Assembly (NCBI RefSeq): GCF_000337795.1
Contig: NZ_AOLP01000011.1
Location: 124,001 to 188,000, forward strand
Reading direction: 5' to 3'
DNA length: 64,000 bases
Origin: Haloferax denitrificans ATCC 35960
GTDB taxonomy: Archaea; Halobacteriota; Halobacteria; Halobacteriales; Haloferacaceae
Position numbers and translations under genes: made by a program. The stretch's first letter is position 1; every line of letters starts with the position of its first letter. Under the pieces are notes generated by a model that did no database searches, was not told the origin of the DNA, and saw only the letters and a list, made by a program, of their open reading frames with translations. Of this stretch, positions 17,879-25,342 are shown one piece after another.

Positions 17879-18625
17879 ATGCGCGTCACGTTCCTCGGCA
17901 CCGGCAGTGCGATGCCCGTCACCGGCCGCGCCCAGACCGGCCTCCTCCTCGAATCGGACGGCAACGCCCTCCTCGTGGACTGCGGGTCGGGCGTCCTCGC
18001 TCGCCTCGCCGAGACGGAAGTCGGCTACGAGGGTGTCTCGTCGGTCCTCCTCACACATCACCACCTCGACCACGTCTCGGACCTCATGGCGCTCGTGAAA
18101 GCCCGGTGGCTCGCCGGCGCTGACAGCCTCGAAATCGTCGGCCCGGAGGGGACCGAGACGCTCGTCGAGGGACTGTTCGACGTCCACGACTACCTGCGGG
18201 GCCGCCTCGACGTGCAGATTCGGGAGGTCGGCCCGACCGAGTTCGGCATCGCCGGCTTCGACGTGATGGGGTTCGAGGTCCGCCACTCGATGCCGACGCT
18301 CGCCTACCGCTTCAGCAACGAGCGGGGCGAGGCCGACTTCGTCTTCTCCGGGGACACCGAGGCGTTCTCCGCCCTCGGCGACTTCGCCGACGGCGCGAGC
18401 GTCCTCGCGCACGACTGCTCGTTCCCCGACGACGTGGACGTGTCGAACCACCCGACGCCGTCGCAGGTGGGCGAGGCGCTCGCCGGGCGGGACATCGACT
18501 CGGTCTACCTGACGCATCTCTACCCGCACGCCGACCGCGTCACCGACGACCTCCGGGCGAGCGTGAGCGACCGCTTCGACGGCGAAGTCCGAGTCGCGGA
18601 AGACGGGCTGGTCGTCGAACTCTGA
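17879..18625 (+). CDS. MBL-fold metallo-hydrolase, RNase Z-like
   Basis: 248 residues. The metal site THHHLDH is at 59-65, with later ligands in RHSMPTLAYRF, FSGDTEAF and LTHLYPHAD. This layout resembles the ElaC/arylsulfatase-like branch of the MBL superfamily. The family includes tRNA 3' processing enzymes, but the exosite arm is not obvious, so RNase Z activity is uncertain. The start at 17879 fits MRVTFLGTGSAMP, the standard first strand; the longer frame to 17801 is an Ala-rich artefact. It is divergent from lhr and convergent with the isoprenoid kinases. Confidence 0.82.
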   Translation: MRVTFLGTGSAMPVTGRAQTGLLLESDGNALLVDCGSGVLARLAETEVGYEGVSSVLLTHHHLDHVSDLMALVKARWLAGADSLEIVGPEGTETLVEGLFDVHDYLRGRLDVQIREVGPTEFGIAGFDVMGFEVRHSMPTLAYRFSNERGEADFVFSGDTEAFSALGDFADGASVLAHDCSFPDDVDVSNHPTPSQVGEALAGRDIDSVYLTHLYPHADRVTDDLRASVSDRFDGEVRVAEDGLVVEL

Positions 18626-18635
18626 GCCTGACACT

Positions 18636-18689
18636 GAGCCCGAGTCCGAATCCGAGCCCGAGTCCGAATCCGAGCCCGAGTCCGACGCC
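18636..18689. repeat. three tandem copies of an 18-bp unit
   Basis: The unit GAGCCCGAGTCCGAATCC occurs twice exactly (18636-18653, 18654-18671), and a third copy (18672-18689) differs at three positions near its end. It lies between the stop of the MBL gene and the stop of the isopentenyl phosphate kinase gene. The number of copies could vary between strains. Confidence 0.85.
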
Positions 18690-18691
18690 GA

Positions 18692-19438
18692 CTACTCCCC
18701 GCGGATGACGGTCCCCGGCGACTCGCCGGCGACGAACGCCGACAGCCCCTCGGGGCCGAAGACGTGCGCCGGCGCGCCGAGCGCGAGCAGTTTTCTGACC
18801 TTCGCGGCCATGCCGCCGGTCACGTCGGTGGAGTCCGACCCGCCGAGCGCGTCGGCCGCGTCCGCGAACGCCGTAATCTCGGGAATCACGTCGCCGTCGG
18901 CGTCGAGCACGCCGGGAACGGTCGAACAGAGGCCGACGCGGTCCGCGCCGAGGCCGGACGCGAGCGACACCACGAGGTCGTCGCCGCTGACGATGGTCGC
19001 GCCCTTGCCCGCGTGCGCGATGACGTCTCCGTGGAGCACCGGGACGAAGCCCTCGTCGAGCATCGTCTCGGTCGCCGCGAGGGGAAGCGACAGCGAGCCG
19101 TCGGCCTCGCGCGCGCCGGCCGAAAGCGGGTGGACCGGCAGGGCCGCGACGCCGCGGTCGGCGAGCGCGTCGAGGACGGCGTCGTTGAGGCGCTTCATCG
19201 CGTCGTGGATGGCGCGGACGCCGCGGGCGTCGTGACTGCCGGTCTCCGATGAGACGCCGTGTTCGGCGGCGTGGTGGTGGCCGAAGCTCCCGCCGCCGTG
19301 GACGACGACGACGCGACCTGACTCGGCGAGGGTCGCGACTGCGTCCGCGGCGGCCGCCAGCCCCGCCTCGTCGACCGTCTCCGGTTCGTCCTTGTCGGTG
19401 ACGACGCTCCCGCCGAGTTTGAGGACGACGAGGCTCAC
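18692..19438 (-). CDS. isopentenyl phosphate kinase
   Basis: 248 residues, amino-acid-kinase fold. It phosphorylates isopentenyl phosphate to isopentenyl diphosphate in the archaeal mevalonate pathway. Motifs: LKLGGSVVTDKD, HGGGSFGHHHA (with the family's catalytic histidine), GDVIAHAGKGATIVSGDD and DVTGGMAAKV. The start is a GTG at 19438 that shares GTGA with the mvk stop, so the two are probably translationally coupled. The very long frame that continues through mvk is an artefact of GC-rich coding. It ends three bases after an 18-bp tandem repeat. Confidence 0.92.
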   Translation of the reverse strand: MSLVVLKLGGSVVTDKDEPETVDEAGLAAAADAVATLAESGRVVVVHGGGSFGHHHAAEHGVSSETGSHDARGVRAIHDAMKRLNDAVLDALADRGVAALPVHPLSAGAREADGSLSLPLAATETMLDEGFVPVLHGDVIAHAGKGATIVSGDDLVVSLASGLGADRVGLCSTVPGVLDADGDVIPEITAFADAADALGGSDSTDVTGGMAAKVRKLLALGAPAHVFGPEGLSAFVAGESPGTVIRGE

Positions 19439-20532
19439 GCCGAGTCCGCCCCCGTCTTCTTCCCGTCCCCGTCGCTGGGGTCGCGCTCGGTCTCGCCCTC
19501 GGCGTCCGCTTCGGGCGGCACCTCGACCCTGACGCCCTCGGTGGCGAGTTCGGCGCGGAAGGCGTCCTCGCAACCGGGGGTGAATCGGAGCGCGGTCTGG
19601 GTCTCGGGCGTCGGGTCCAGAGAGACGATACAGCCGCCGCCGCCCGCGCCGGTCAGTTTCGCGCCGTACGCGCCGGCCTCGCGGGCGGCCCACACCATCG
19701 AGTCCAGCGAGCGCGAGGAGACGCCGAGGGCCTCCAGCAGGCCGTGGTTGAAGTTCATGAAGCGGCCGAGTTCGGAGAGGAGTTCCTCGGGCGCGTCGTC
19801 GGCGTCGGGGTTTGCCTCGGCCAGCAGTTCCTCGCCCCGCCGGACGATATCGCCGACGGTCGAGACGGTGTCGGCGGCGAAGTCGTACTCCTCGCGGAGC
19901 GCGCGGACGCCGGAGACGAGCGCGCCGGTGTCGCCCGCGCCGCCGTCGAAGCCGATGACGAACGGGAGCGGCGGCGCGTCGATGGTCCGGCAGTCGTCGC
20001 CCTCGACGCGGACGGCCCCGCCCATCGCCGAACAGAAGGTGTCGGCGCGGGACGCCTGTCCGTCTTGGACCTCGTGTTCGGCTTGGTAGGCGCGTTCCGC
20101 GATTTCGCGGGGCGCGAGTTCGACGCCGAGCTCGCGGGTCGCGGCGTCGATGCCGGCGACGACGACCGCCGCGGAGGAGCCGAGGCCGGCCCCCAGCGGG
20201 ATGTCGCTTTCGACGGTGATGTCGAAGCCGGCGTCGGGCGCGTCGGCGGCGTCGCGGGCCTGGTCGACCGCGGCGTCGATGTAGCCCATCGCGGCCTCCA
20301 CGAGCGGTGCCGGAACGTCCACGTCGGGCCGGTCGCCGGTCGAGCCGCGGTACTCGACGGTGAAGCCGTTGAGACTCAGGTCCTCGGCGCGGACGCGGAC
20401 GTGGTCGTCGTCGCGGGCGGAGACGGTGACGGTCGCCCGGCGCTCGACCGCGCAGGGGACCGCCGGCTCGCCGTAGACGACTGCGTGCTCCCCGAACAGG
20501 TACACCTTGCCGGGAGCGCTCGAAACGGTCAT
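19435..20532 (-). CDS. mvk: mevalonate kinase
   Basis: 365 residues, GHMP-kinase family. Motifs: APGKVYLFGEHAVVYGEPAV at the N-terminus, the ATP loop PLGAGLGSSAAVVVAG, and KLTGAGGGGCIVSL near the C-terminus. It makes mevalonate 5-phosphate for archaeal lipid synthesis. The last 30 or so residues (EADAEGETERDPSDGDGKK and on) are a low-complexity acidic tail unlike the compact family end. A CTTAAG box sits about 25 bases before the ATG, so the mRNA is likely leaderless. The downstream kinase overlaps it by four bases. Confidence 0.94.
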   Translation of the reverse strand: MTVSSAPGKVYLFGEHAVVYGEPAVPCAVERRATVTVSARDDDHVRVRAEDLSLNGFTVEYRGSTGDRPDVDVPAPLVEAAMGYIDAAVDQARDAADAPDAGFDITVESDIPLGAGLGSSAAVVVAGIDAATRELGVELAPREIAERAYQAEHEVQDGQASRADTFCSAMGGAVRVEGDDCRTIDAPPLPFVIGFDGGAGDTGALVSGVRALREEYDFAADTVSTVGDIVRRGEELLAEANPDADDAPEELLSELGRFMNFNHGLLEALGVSSRSLDSMVWAAREAGAYGAKLTGAGGGGCIVSLDPTPETQTALRFTPGCEDAFRAELATEGVRVEVPPEADAEGETERDPSDGDGKKTGADSA

Positions 20533-20554
20533 ACCCGGAGTTGCTACGGGATTC

Positions 20555-20561
20555 GCTTAAG
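20555..20561 (-). promoter_or_regulatory. TATA box of the mvk operon
   Basis: The minus-strand sequence CCTTAAG is centred about 26 bases before the mvk ATG at 20532. This spacing predicts transcription starting at the first codon. Confidence 0.5.
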
Positions 20562-20665
20562 GGTATCCGACTGCGGTCGAACCCGGTCGCGGGCGTCGAG
20601 GGGAGCAGTCGGTGGAAACGGTCGGCGGACACGGTCGCAAAAAAGCGGTGTTCGGAGCCGTCGGC

Positions 20666-21019
20666 TCAGGCGTCGATTTCGACTTCGTCGCGCTCCTCGT
20701 CGGCGTCGTCGTCGAGGTCGGTCAGCTCGTCGAGGTCGTCGTCGCCGCCGCGGATGTAGCGGACCGCCGCCGCGATGCCGACGAGCAGGACCAGTCCGAC
20801 GAGGAGCCCCAGTCCGGAGCGGCCGCCCGACTCGTCCGACTCGGCGTCGTCGAGCTCGTCGGGTTCGTCGGCGTCGAACTCGGCGTCGTAGTCGTCGTAC
20901 GATTCGTCGTCGGCTTCGAGTTCCGCGTCGCCGCGCTTGGAGAAAAGCGGCGAACTGTTGGTCGGGCTGAACTCGAATCCGTCGTGCAGGTGGACCTCGA
21001 AGAGGGTGAAGTCGGCCAT
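20666..21019 (-). CDS. acidic single-pass membrane protein
   Basis: 117 residues from MADFTLFEVHLHDGFEF. In-frame starts at 21025 and 21037 would add two to six residues. The N-terminal 35 residues look folded. A very acidic linker (EADDESYDDYDAEFD and on) comes next, then one membrane helix (GLGLLVGLVLLVGIAAAVRYI) and a highly acidic tail. No known domain is recognised. It lies downstream of nothing obvious and is divergent from the M42 peptidase gene. The mvk gene follows in the same direction after about 130 bases. Confidence 0.6.
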   Translation of the reverse strand: MADFTLFEVHLHDGFEFSPTNSSPLFSKRGDAELEADDESYDDYDAEFDADEPDELDDAESDESGGRSGLGLLVGLVLLVGIAAAVRYIRGGDDDLDELTDLDDDADEERDEVEIDA

Positions 21020-21172
21020 ATCCATCAGTACGCTCACAAGATGGATATGCCTTGTGGCGACGGGCCGATGCGAGTCGCCGCGGGACGCCGCGCGCGGAGA
21101 CGACCGACCGGCTTTCCGGTGGGGTGTGCTGGAGTCGCTGTGTTCTTGTTTCGGCGCTCCCGAACGTCACGT

Positions 21173-22237
21173 ATGGACGACGACCGACGCGCCTTCCTCG
21201 AAGACCTGCTCACCACACCCAGCCCGTCCGGCTACGAGGTCGACGGCCAGCGCGTGTGGGTGGACTACGTCTCGCAGTTCGCCGACGACGTGACGGTCGA
21301 CGACTACGGCAACGCCGTCGCGGTCCACGAGGGTACCGGCGAGGGTCCCGAAATCGCCTTCACCGGCCACGCTGACCAAATCGGCTACATCGTCCGCGAC
21401 ATCGACGACGACGGCTTCGTCCGCATCGGTCCCATCGGCGGCGCGGACCGCACCGTCTCGAAGGGCCAGCACGTGACGGTCCACGGCGACGACGGCGACG
21501 TTGCGGGCGTCATCGGCCAGACCGCCATCCACCTCCGCGACGTGGGGAGCGAGGAGTACGACGACCTCGAAGAGCAGTTCGTCGACATCGGCGCGACGAG
21601 CAAGGGCGACGCGAAGGACCACGTCGAAGTGGGCGACCCAGTGACGGTCGAAGCGCGGGTCCGCGACCTCGCGGGCGACCGCGTCGCGGCCAACGGGATG
21701 GACAACCGCGTCGGCACGTGGTCGGCCGCGGAGGGTCTCCGCGCCGCCGTCGAGGCCGACGTGGACGCGACGGTGTACGCCGTCAGCACCGTCCAGGAGG
21801 AAGTCGGCGTGCAGGGGGCGAAGATGGTCGGCTACGACCTCGACCCCGACGCGATGGTCGCCGTCGACGTGACTCACGCGACGGACAACCCCGACGTGCC
21901 CGGCAAGCGCAAAGGCCCCGTCGAACTCGGCGAGGGGCCGGTCGTCTCCCGCGGGAGCGCGAACCACCCGAACGTCGTCGCGCTCGCCCGCGACGCGGCC
22001 GCGGAGGCCGACATCGGCGTGCAGTTGCAGGCCGCCGGCGTCCGCACGGGCACCGACGCGGACGCCTTCTACACGAGTCGCTCCGGCATCCCCTCGCTCA
22101 ACATCGGCATCCCGAACCGCTACATGCACACGCCCGTGGAGGTCGTCTCCACGAGCGACCTCGACGACGTGGCCGAACTTCTCGGGTCGATGGCCGCGCT
22201 CGCGGGCGACGTGGACTCGTTCGGCGTCGAACTGTAA
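21173..22237 (+). CDS. M42-family metallo-aminopeptidase
   Basis: 354 residues. Metal-site motifs of the M42 (TET/glutamyl aminopeptidase) family are visible: H66 and D68 in FTGHADQIGY, D in GMDNRVG, the catalytic EE in STVQEEVGVQG, D in AVDVTHATD, and H in RYMHTPVE. M42 enzymes are large cytoplasmic oligomers that trim peptides released by the proteasome. Homologues are often misnamed endoglucanase. The start at 21173 (MDDDRRAFLEDLL) is chosen because the longer frame crosses the divergent gene. The gene appears monocistronic. Confidence 0.9.
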   Translation: MDDDRRAFLEDLLTTPSPSGYEVDGQRVWVDYVSQFADDVTVDDYGNAVAVHEGTGEGPEIAFTGHADQIGYIVRDIDDDGFVRIGPIGGADRTVSKGQHVTVHGDDGDVAGVIGQTAIHLRDVGSEEYDDLEEQFVDIGATSKGDAKDHVEVGDPVTVEARVRDLAGDRVAANGMDNRVGTWSAAEGLRAAVEADVDATVYAVSTVQEEVGVQGAKMVGYDLDPDAMVAVDVTHATDNPDVPGKRKGPVELGEGPVVSRGSANHPNVVALARDAAAEADIGVQLQAAGVRTGTDADAFYTSRSGIPSLNIGIPNRYMHTPVEVVSTSDLDDVAELLGSMAALAGDVDSFGVEL

Positions 22238-22303
22238 GCGGGCGGACGGCGGCCCAGCGCGCTGTGCGTAGTTGTCGCATACGACTCCGGGCGAAAGAAA
22301 ACC

Positions 22304-22311
22304 GTTAAAAG
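22304..22311 (+). promoter_or_regulatory. TATA box of rpl11
   Basis: GTTAAAAG ends 23 bases before the rpl11 ATG. The 12-base run GTTAAAAGTCGC here is repeated exactly, at the same distance from the start codon, before the zinc-finger gene at 26710. Leaderless transcription is expected. Confidence 0.6.
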
Positions 22312-22333
22312 TCGCCACACGGTGTTTCCACGT

Positions 22334-22813
22334 ATGGCTGGAACTATCGAAGTACTCGTTCCCGGCGGGAAGGCGAACCCCGGTCCGCCGCTCGGCCCGG
22401 AACTCGGCCCGACCCCTGTCGACGTGCAGGACGTCGTCAACGACATCAACGACCAGACGGCGGCCTTCGACGGCATGGAAGTCCCCGTCACCGTCGAGTA
22501 CGACGACGACGGCTCGTTCAGCATCGAGGTCGGCGTCCCGCCGACGGCGGCGCTCATCAAGGACGAAGTCGGATTCGACACCGGAAGCGGCGAACCCCAG
22601 GAGAACTTCGTCGCCGACATGTCCATCGAACAGCTGAAGAAGGTCGCAGAGCAGAAGTCCTCTGACCTGCTCTCGTACGACCTCAAGAACGCCTCGAAGG
22701 AGGTCGCCGGGACGTGTGCGTCCCTCGGCGTCACCATCGAAGGCGAAGACGCCCGCACGTTCAAACAGCGCATCGACGGCGGCGACTTCGACGACTACTT
22801 CGACGACGAGTAA
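22334..22813 (+). CDS. rpl11: 50S ribosomal protein uL11
   Basis: 159 residues. L11 forms the GTPase-associated centre with 23S rRNA and the P-stalk. Typical segments: MAGTIEVLVPGGKANPGPPLGPELGP, PPTAALIKDEVGFDTGSGEP, and GTCASLGVTIEGEDA at the end. The start at 22334 matches the family N-terminus and is 23 bases after a TATA box. Two strong hairpins follow the stop, so it is probably a separate transcript from uL1-uL10-P1, as reported for Halobacterium. Confidence 0.97.
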   Translation: MAGTIEVLVPGGKANPGPPLGPELGPTPVDVQDVVNDINDQTAAFDGMEVPVTVEYDDDGSFSIEVGVPPTAALIKDEVGFDTGSGEPQENFVADMSIEQLKKVAEQKSSDLLSYDLKNASKEVAGTCASLGVTIEGEDARTFKQRIDGGDFDDYFDDE

Positions 22814-22831
22814 TCGTCTCGGACCCGCCTC

Positions 22832-22890
22832 GGCGGTTCGAACCGCCCTTTCCGTCGGGCCGAGCCGACTCGGCCCGCTTTCTTCTCTCC
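22832..22890 (+). terminator. double hairpin and pyrimidine tract after rpl11
   Basis: A perfect 16-base palindrome (22832-22847, arms GGCGGTTC/GAACCGCC) is followed by a perfect 9-bp stem (CGGGCCGAG at 22856-22864 with CTCGGCCCG at 22869-22877, loop CCGA). The T/C-rich CTTTCTTCTCTCC (22878-22890) comes directly after. This arrangement suits transcription termination of rpl11. Confidence 0.65.
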
Positions 22891-22980
22891 ACCGACCCGA
22901 TTTGACCCGGAGCGGCCCGACCGTCGACGACCTCGAATCGCTCGCGTGCTCGCCAGCCCGCATGTGTGGCTGTGGCACGC

Positions 22981-23004
22981 GAAACCCCCGAATTCGGGGG
23001 TTTC
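22981..23004. repeat. 24-bp perfect palindrome upstream of the uL1 promoter
   Basis: The arms GAAACCCCCGAA and TTCGGGGGTTTC form a perfect palindrome. It ends about 20 bases before the CTTAAG TATA candidate of rpl1. It could be a DNA operator, or an RNA hairpin ending any read-through from rpl11, but no T-tract follows it. Confidence 0.8.
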
Positions 23005-23024
23005 GGCTCCCGTAGTTCGACGGA

Positions 23025-23030
23025 CTTAAG
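23025..23030 (+). promoter_or_regulatory. TATA box of the uL1-uL10-P1 operon
   Basis: CTTAAG lies about 90 bases before the rpl1 ATG. Initiation 20-28 bases downstream would leave a leader of roughly 65-75 bases, unlike the leaderless neighbours. Confidence 0.5.
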
Positions 23031-23039
23031 TTGAGCCTA

Positions 23040-23118
23040 CTCGTCCTGCCGGACGAGGCAGGCAGTAGCCTGTTTCACTGACCCGTAGGAGCAATCCTGC
23101 GTACTACGGAGGTGAATA
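23040..23118 (+). promoter_or_regulatory. structured 5' leader of rpl1, possible uL1 autoregulatory site
   Basis: Two hairpins can be drawn. CTCGTCC (23040-23046) pairs with GGACGAG (23051-23057). CCGTAG (23083-23088) pairs with CTACGG (23104-23109). The second stem runs directly into the Shine-Dalgarno-like GGAGGTGA (23108-23115) before the ATG at 23119, so its stability could control access. Archaeal L1 is known to repress its own operon by binding mRNA that mimics its 23S site. That this leader is the site is an inference. Confidence 0.55.
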
Positions 23119-23757
23119 ATGGCAGACACAATAGTTGACGCAGTCTCTCGCGCACTCGACGAGGCACCCGGGCGGAACTTCCGCGAAACGGTTGACCTCG
23201 CCGTGAACTTGCGAGACTTAGATCTTAACGACCCGTCGAAGCGTGTCGACGAGAGCATCGTGCTCCCGTCTGGCACCGGCCAGGACACCCAGATTGTGGT
23301 GTTCGCGACCGGTGAAACCGCGCTCCGCGCAGAGGATGTCGCCGACGAAGTTCTCGGGCCCGATGAGCTCGAAGACTTCGGCGACGACACCGATGCGGCG
23401 AAAGACCTTGCCGACGAGACCGACTTCTTCGTTGCCGAGGCTGGACTGATGCAGGACATCGGTCGCTACCTCGGTACCGTGCTCGGTCCCCGTGGTAAGA
23501 TGCCGACCCCGCTTCAGCCCGACGACGACGTCGTCGAGACGGTGAACCGGATGAAGAACACGGTGCAGCTCCGCTCGCGTGACCGTCGTACGTTCCACAC
23601 GCGCGTCGGCGCAGACGACATGACGCCCGACGAAATCGCGGAGAACATCGACGTCATCGTCCGTCGTCTCGAAGCGACGCTCGAAAAGGGCCCGCTCAAC
23701 ATCGACTCCGTCTACGTGAAGACGACGATGGGGCCGTCCGTGGAGGTGCCCGCATGA
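23119..23757 (+). CDS. rpl1: 50S ribosomal protein uL1
   Basis: 212 residues, the L1-stalk protein that helps release E-site tRNA. Conserved segments: [50 protein letters not shown], and [19 protein letters not shown] at the end. The start is set by the GGAGGTGA motif four bases before the ATG. It is the first gene of the L1-L10-P1 operon and overlaps rpl10 by four bases (ATGA). In archaea L1 commonly regulates this operon. Confidence 0.97.
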   Translation: MADTIVDAVSRALDEAPGRNFRETVDLAVNLRDLDLNDPSKRVDESIVLPSGTGQDTQIVVFATGETALRAEDVADEVLGPDELEDFGDDTDAAKDLADETDFFVAEAGLMQDIGRYLGTVLGPRGKMPTPLQPDDDVVETVNRMKNTVQLRSRDRRTFHTRVGADDMTPDEIAENIDVIVRRLEATLEKGPLNIDSVYVKTTMGPSVEVPA

Positions 23758-24800
23758 GCGAATCCGAGGTCCGGCAGACCGAGGTCATCCCACAGTGGAA
23801 GCGTGAAGAGGTCGACGAGCTCGTCGACTTCATCGAATCCTACGAATCCGTCGGCGTCGTCGGCGTCGCGGGCATCCCGAGCCGCCAGCTTCAGGCCATG
23901 CGCCGCGAGCTTCACGGCTCGGCCGCGGTGCGCATGAGCCGTAACACGCTCGCGAACCGCGCGCTCGACGAAGTCGACGACGGCTTCGAGGAACTCAAGG
24001 AGTACATCGCCGGGCAGGTCGCCCTCATCGGCACGAACGACAACCCGTTCGCCCTGTACAAGGAGCTCGAGGCGTCGAAGACGCCCGCGCCCATCAACGC
24101 CGGTGAAGTCGCCCCGAACGACATCGTCATCCCCGAGGGTGACACCGGTGTCGACCCGGGTCCGTTCGTCGGCGAACTCCAGCAGGTCGGGGCGTCCGCC
24201 CGCATCATGGACGGCTCGATCAAGGTGACGGAAGACTCCAACGTCCTTTCGGCGGGCGAGGAAGTCTCCGAGGAACTCGCGAACGTCCTGGCGGAACTCG
24301 GCATCGAGCCCAAGGAGGTCGGTCTCGACCTCCGCGGCGTCTTCTCCGAAGGCGTCCTGTTCGAGCCCGACGAACTCGCCATCGACGTGGACGAGTACCG
24401 CGCCGACATCCAGTCGGCCGTCTCCGCCGCGACGAACCTGTCGGTCAACGCGGTCTACCCGACCGCCCAGACCGCGCCGACGCTCATCGCCAAGGCGACG
24501 AGCGAGGCCAAGGCCGTCGGTCTGTTCGCCAACATCGAGAGCCCGGACTTCATGCCCGAGCTCATCTCGAAGGCGGACGCCCAGCTTCGGGCGCTCGCGG
24601 CGAACATCGACGACGAAGAGGCGCTTCCCGAGGAACTCCGCGGCGTGTCCGCGGCTGACACGGGTGCCGCCGAGGAAGAAGAATCGACTGACGAAGAAAC
24701 AGCGGACGCCGACGAGGCAGACGCCGACGCCGACGACGCCGCCGCCGAAGACGACGGCGACGACGAAGACGCTGGCGACGCCCTCGGCTCCCTGTTCTAA
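23754..24800 (+). CDS. rpl10: 50S ribosomal protein uL10 (P0)
   Basis: 348 residues, base of the ribosomal stalk. The N-terminal rRNA-binding domain includes [23 protein letters not shown] and the [12 protein letters not shown] segment. The middle part and C-terminal helices bind P1 dimers. The last 50 or so residues are acidic Glu/Asp/Ala repeats ending in GDALGSLF, the factor-binding tail shared with P1. The start codon overlaps the rpl1 stop. Confidence 0.97.
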   Translation: MSESEVRQTEVIPQWKREEVDELVDFIESYESVGVVGVAGIPSRQLQAMRRELHGSAAVRMSRNTLANRALDEVDDGFEELKEYIAGQVALIGTNDNPFALYKELEASKTPAPINAGEVAPNDIVIPEGDTGVDPGPFVGELQQVGASARIMDGSIKVTEDSNVLSAGEEVSEELANVLAELGIEPKEVGLDLRGVFSEGVLFEPDELAIDVDEYRADIQSAVSAATNLSVNAVYPTAQTAPTLIAKATSEAKAVGLFANIESPDFMPELISKADAQLRALAANIDDEEALPEELRGVSAADTGAAEEEESTDEETADADEADADADDAAAEDDGDDEDAGDALGSLF

Positions 24801-24821
24801 CAACACACAAGGTACACAACA

Positions 24822-25160
24822 ATGGAATACGTCTACGCTGCGCTCATCCTGAACGAGTCGGACGAAGAGGTCAACGAAGAGAACATCACCGCGGTCCTCG
24901 AGGCCGCCGGTGTCGATGTCGAAGAATCCCGTGTCAAGGCGCTCGTCGCCGCGCTCGAGGACGTCGACATCGAAGAGGCCATCGAGACGGCCGCCGCCGC
25001 CCCCGCGCCCGCTTCGGGCGGTTCCGCCGGTGGCGAGGTCGAGGCCGCTGACGACGACGACGAGGAAGACGCCGAAGAAGAGGCCGCTGACGAAGGCGGC
25101 GACGACGACGACGAAGACGAAGAAGCCGACGGCGAGGGCCTCGGCGCGCTCTTCGGTTAA
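24822..25160 (+). CDS. rpl12: 50S ribosomal protein P1 (L12)
   Basis: 112 residues. The N-terminal dimerisation domain starts [22 protein letters not shown] and continues with [21 protein letters not shown]. An Ala/Pro-rich hinge and a long acidic run lead to the C-terminal EGLGALFG, which recruits GTPase factors. Several dimers bind uL10. It is the last gene of the operon, 21 bases after rpl10, and a GC-rich hairpin follows. Confidence 0.97.
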   Translation: MEYVYAALILNESDEEVNEENITAVLEAAGVDVEESRVKALVAALEDVDIEEAIETAAAAPAPASGGSAGGEVEAADDDDEEDAEEEAADEGGDDDDEDEEADGEGLGALFG

Positions 25161-25175
25161 ACTTCCGCGAGACCC

Positions 25176-25224
25176 CGCCGCGTCCGCGGCGACGCTCGCT
25201 TCGAAACTCCGATTTCTTTCGATG
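25176..25224 (+). terminator. hairpin and T-rich tract after the stalk operon
   Basis: CGCCGC (25176-25181) pairs with GCGGCG (25186-25191) around a GTCC loop. A T-rich GATTTCTTTCGATG follows at 25211-25224. The pair fits termination of the uL1-uL10-P1 transcript. Confidence 0.45.
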
Positions 25225-25342
25225 TAACCCGCCAGCCGCGGCTTCGGTCGCACGTCCCCCGTCGCGGATGCGGACCGCGCCGCCGTCAGCCTCGGTGCCG
25301 AGCGCGTAGCTTCATACCGGAAGCCGCGGCCACTGCGGCGCG

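Noticed and set aside
17776..17964. N-terminal extension of Lhr resembling a signal peptide
   Set aside because: It overlaps the divergent MBL gene and its promoter; a Shine-Dalgarno and ATG at 17775 explain the true start, and a cytosolic helicase should have no signal peptide.
18692..20632. 646-residue fusion of mevalonate kinase and isopentenyl phosphate kinase
   Set aside because: The first part is in the wrong frame for mvk and is Arg-rich; a GTG overlapping the mvk stop gives a normal kinase start.
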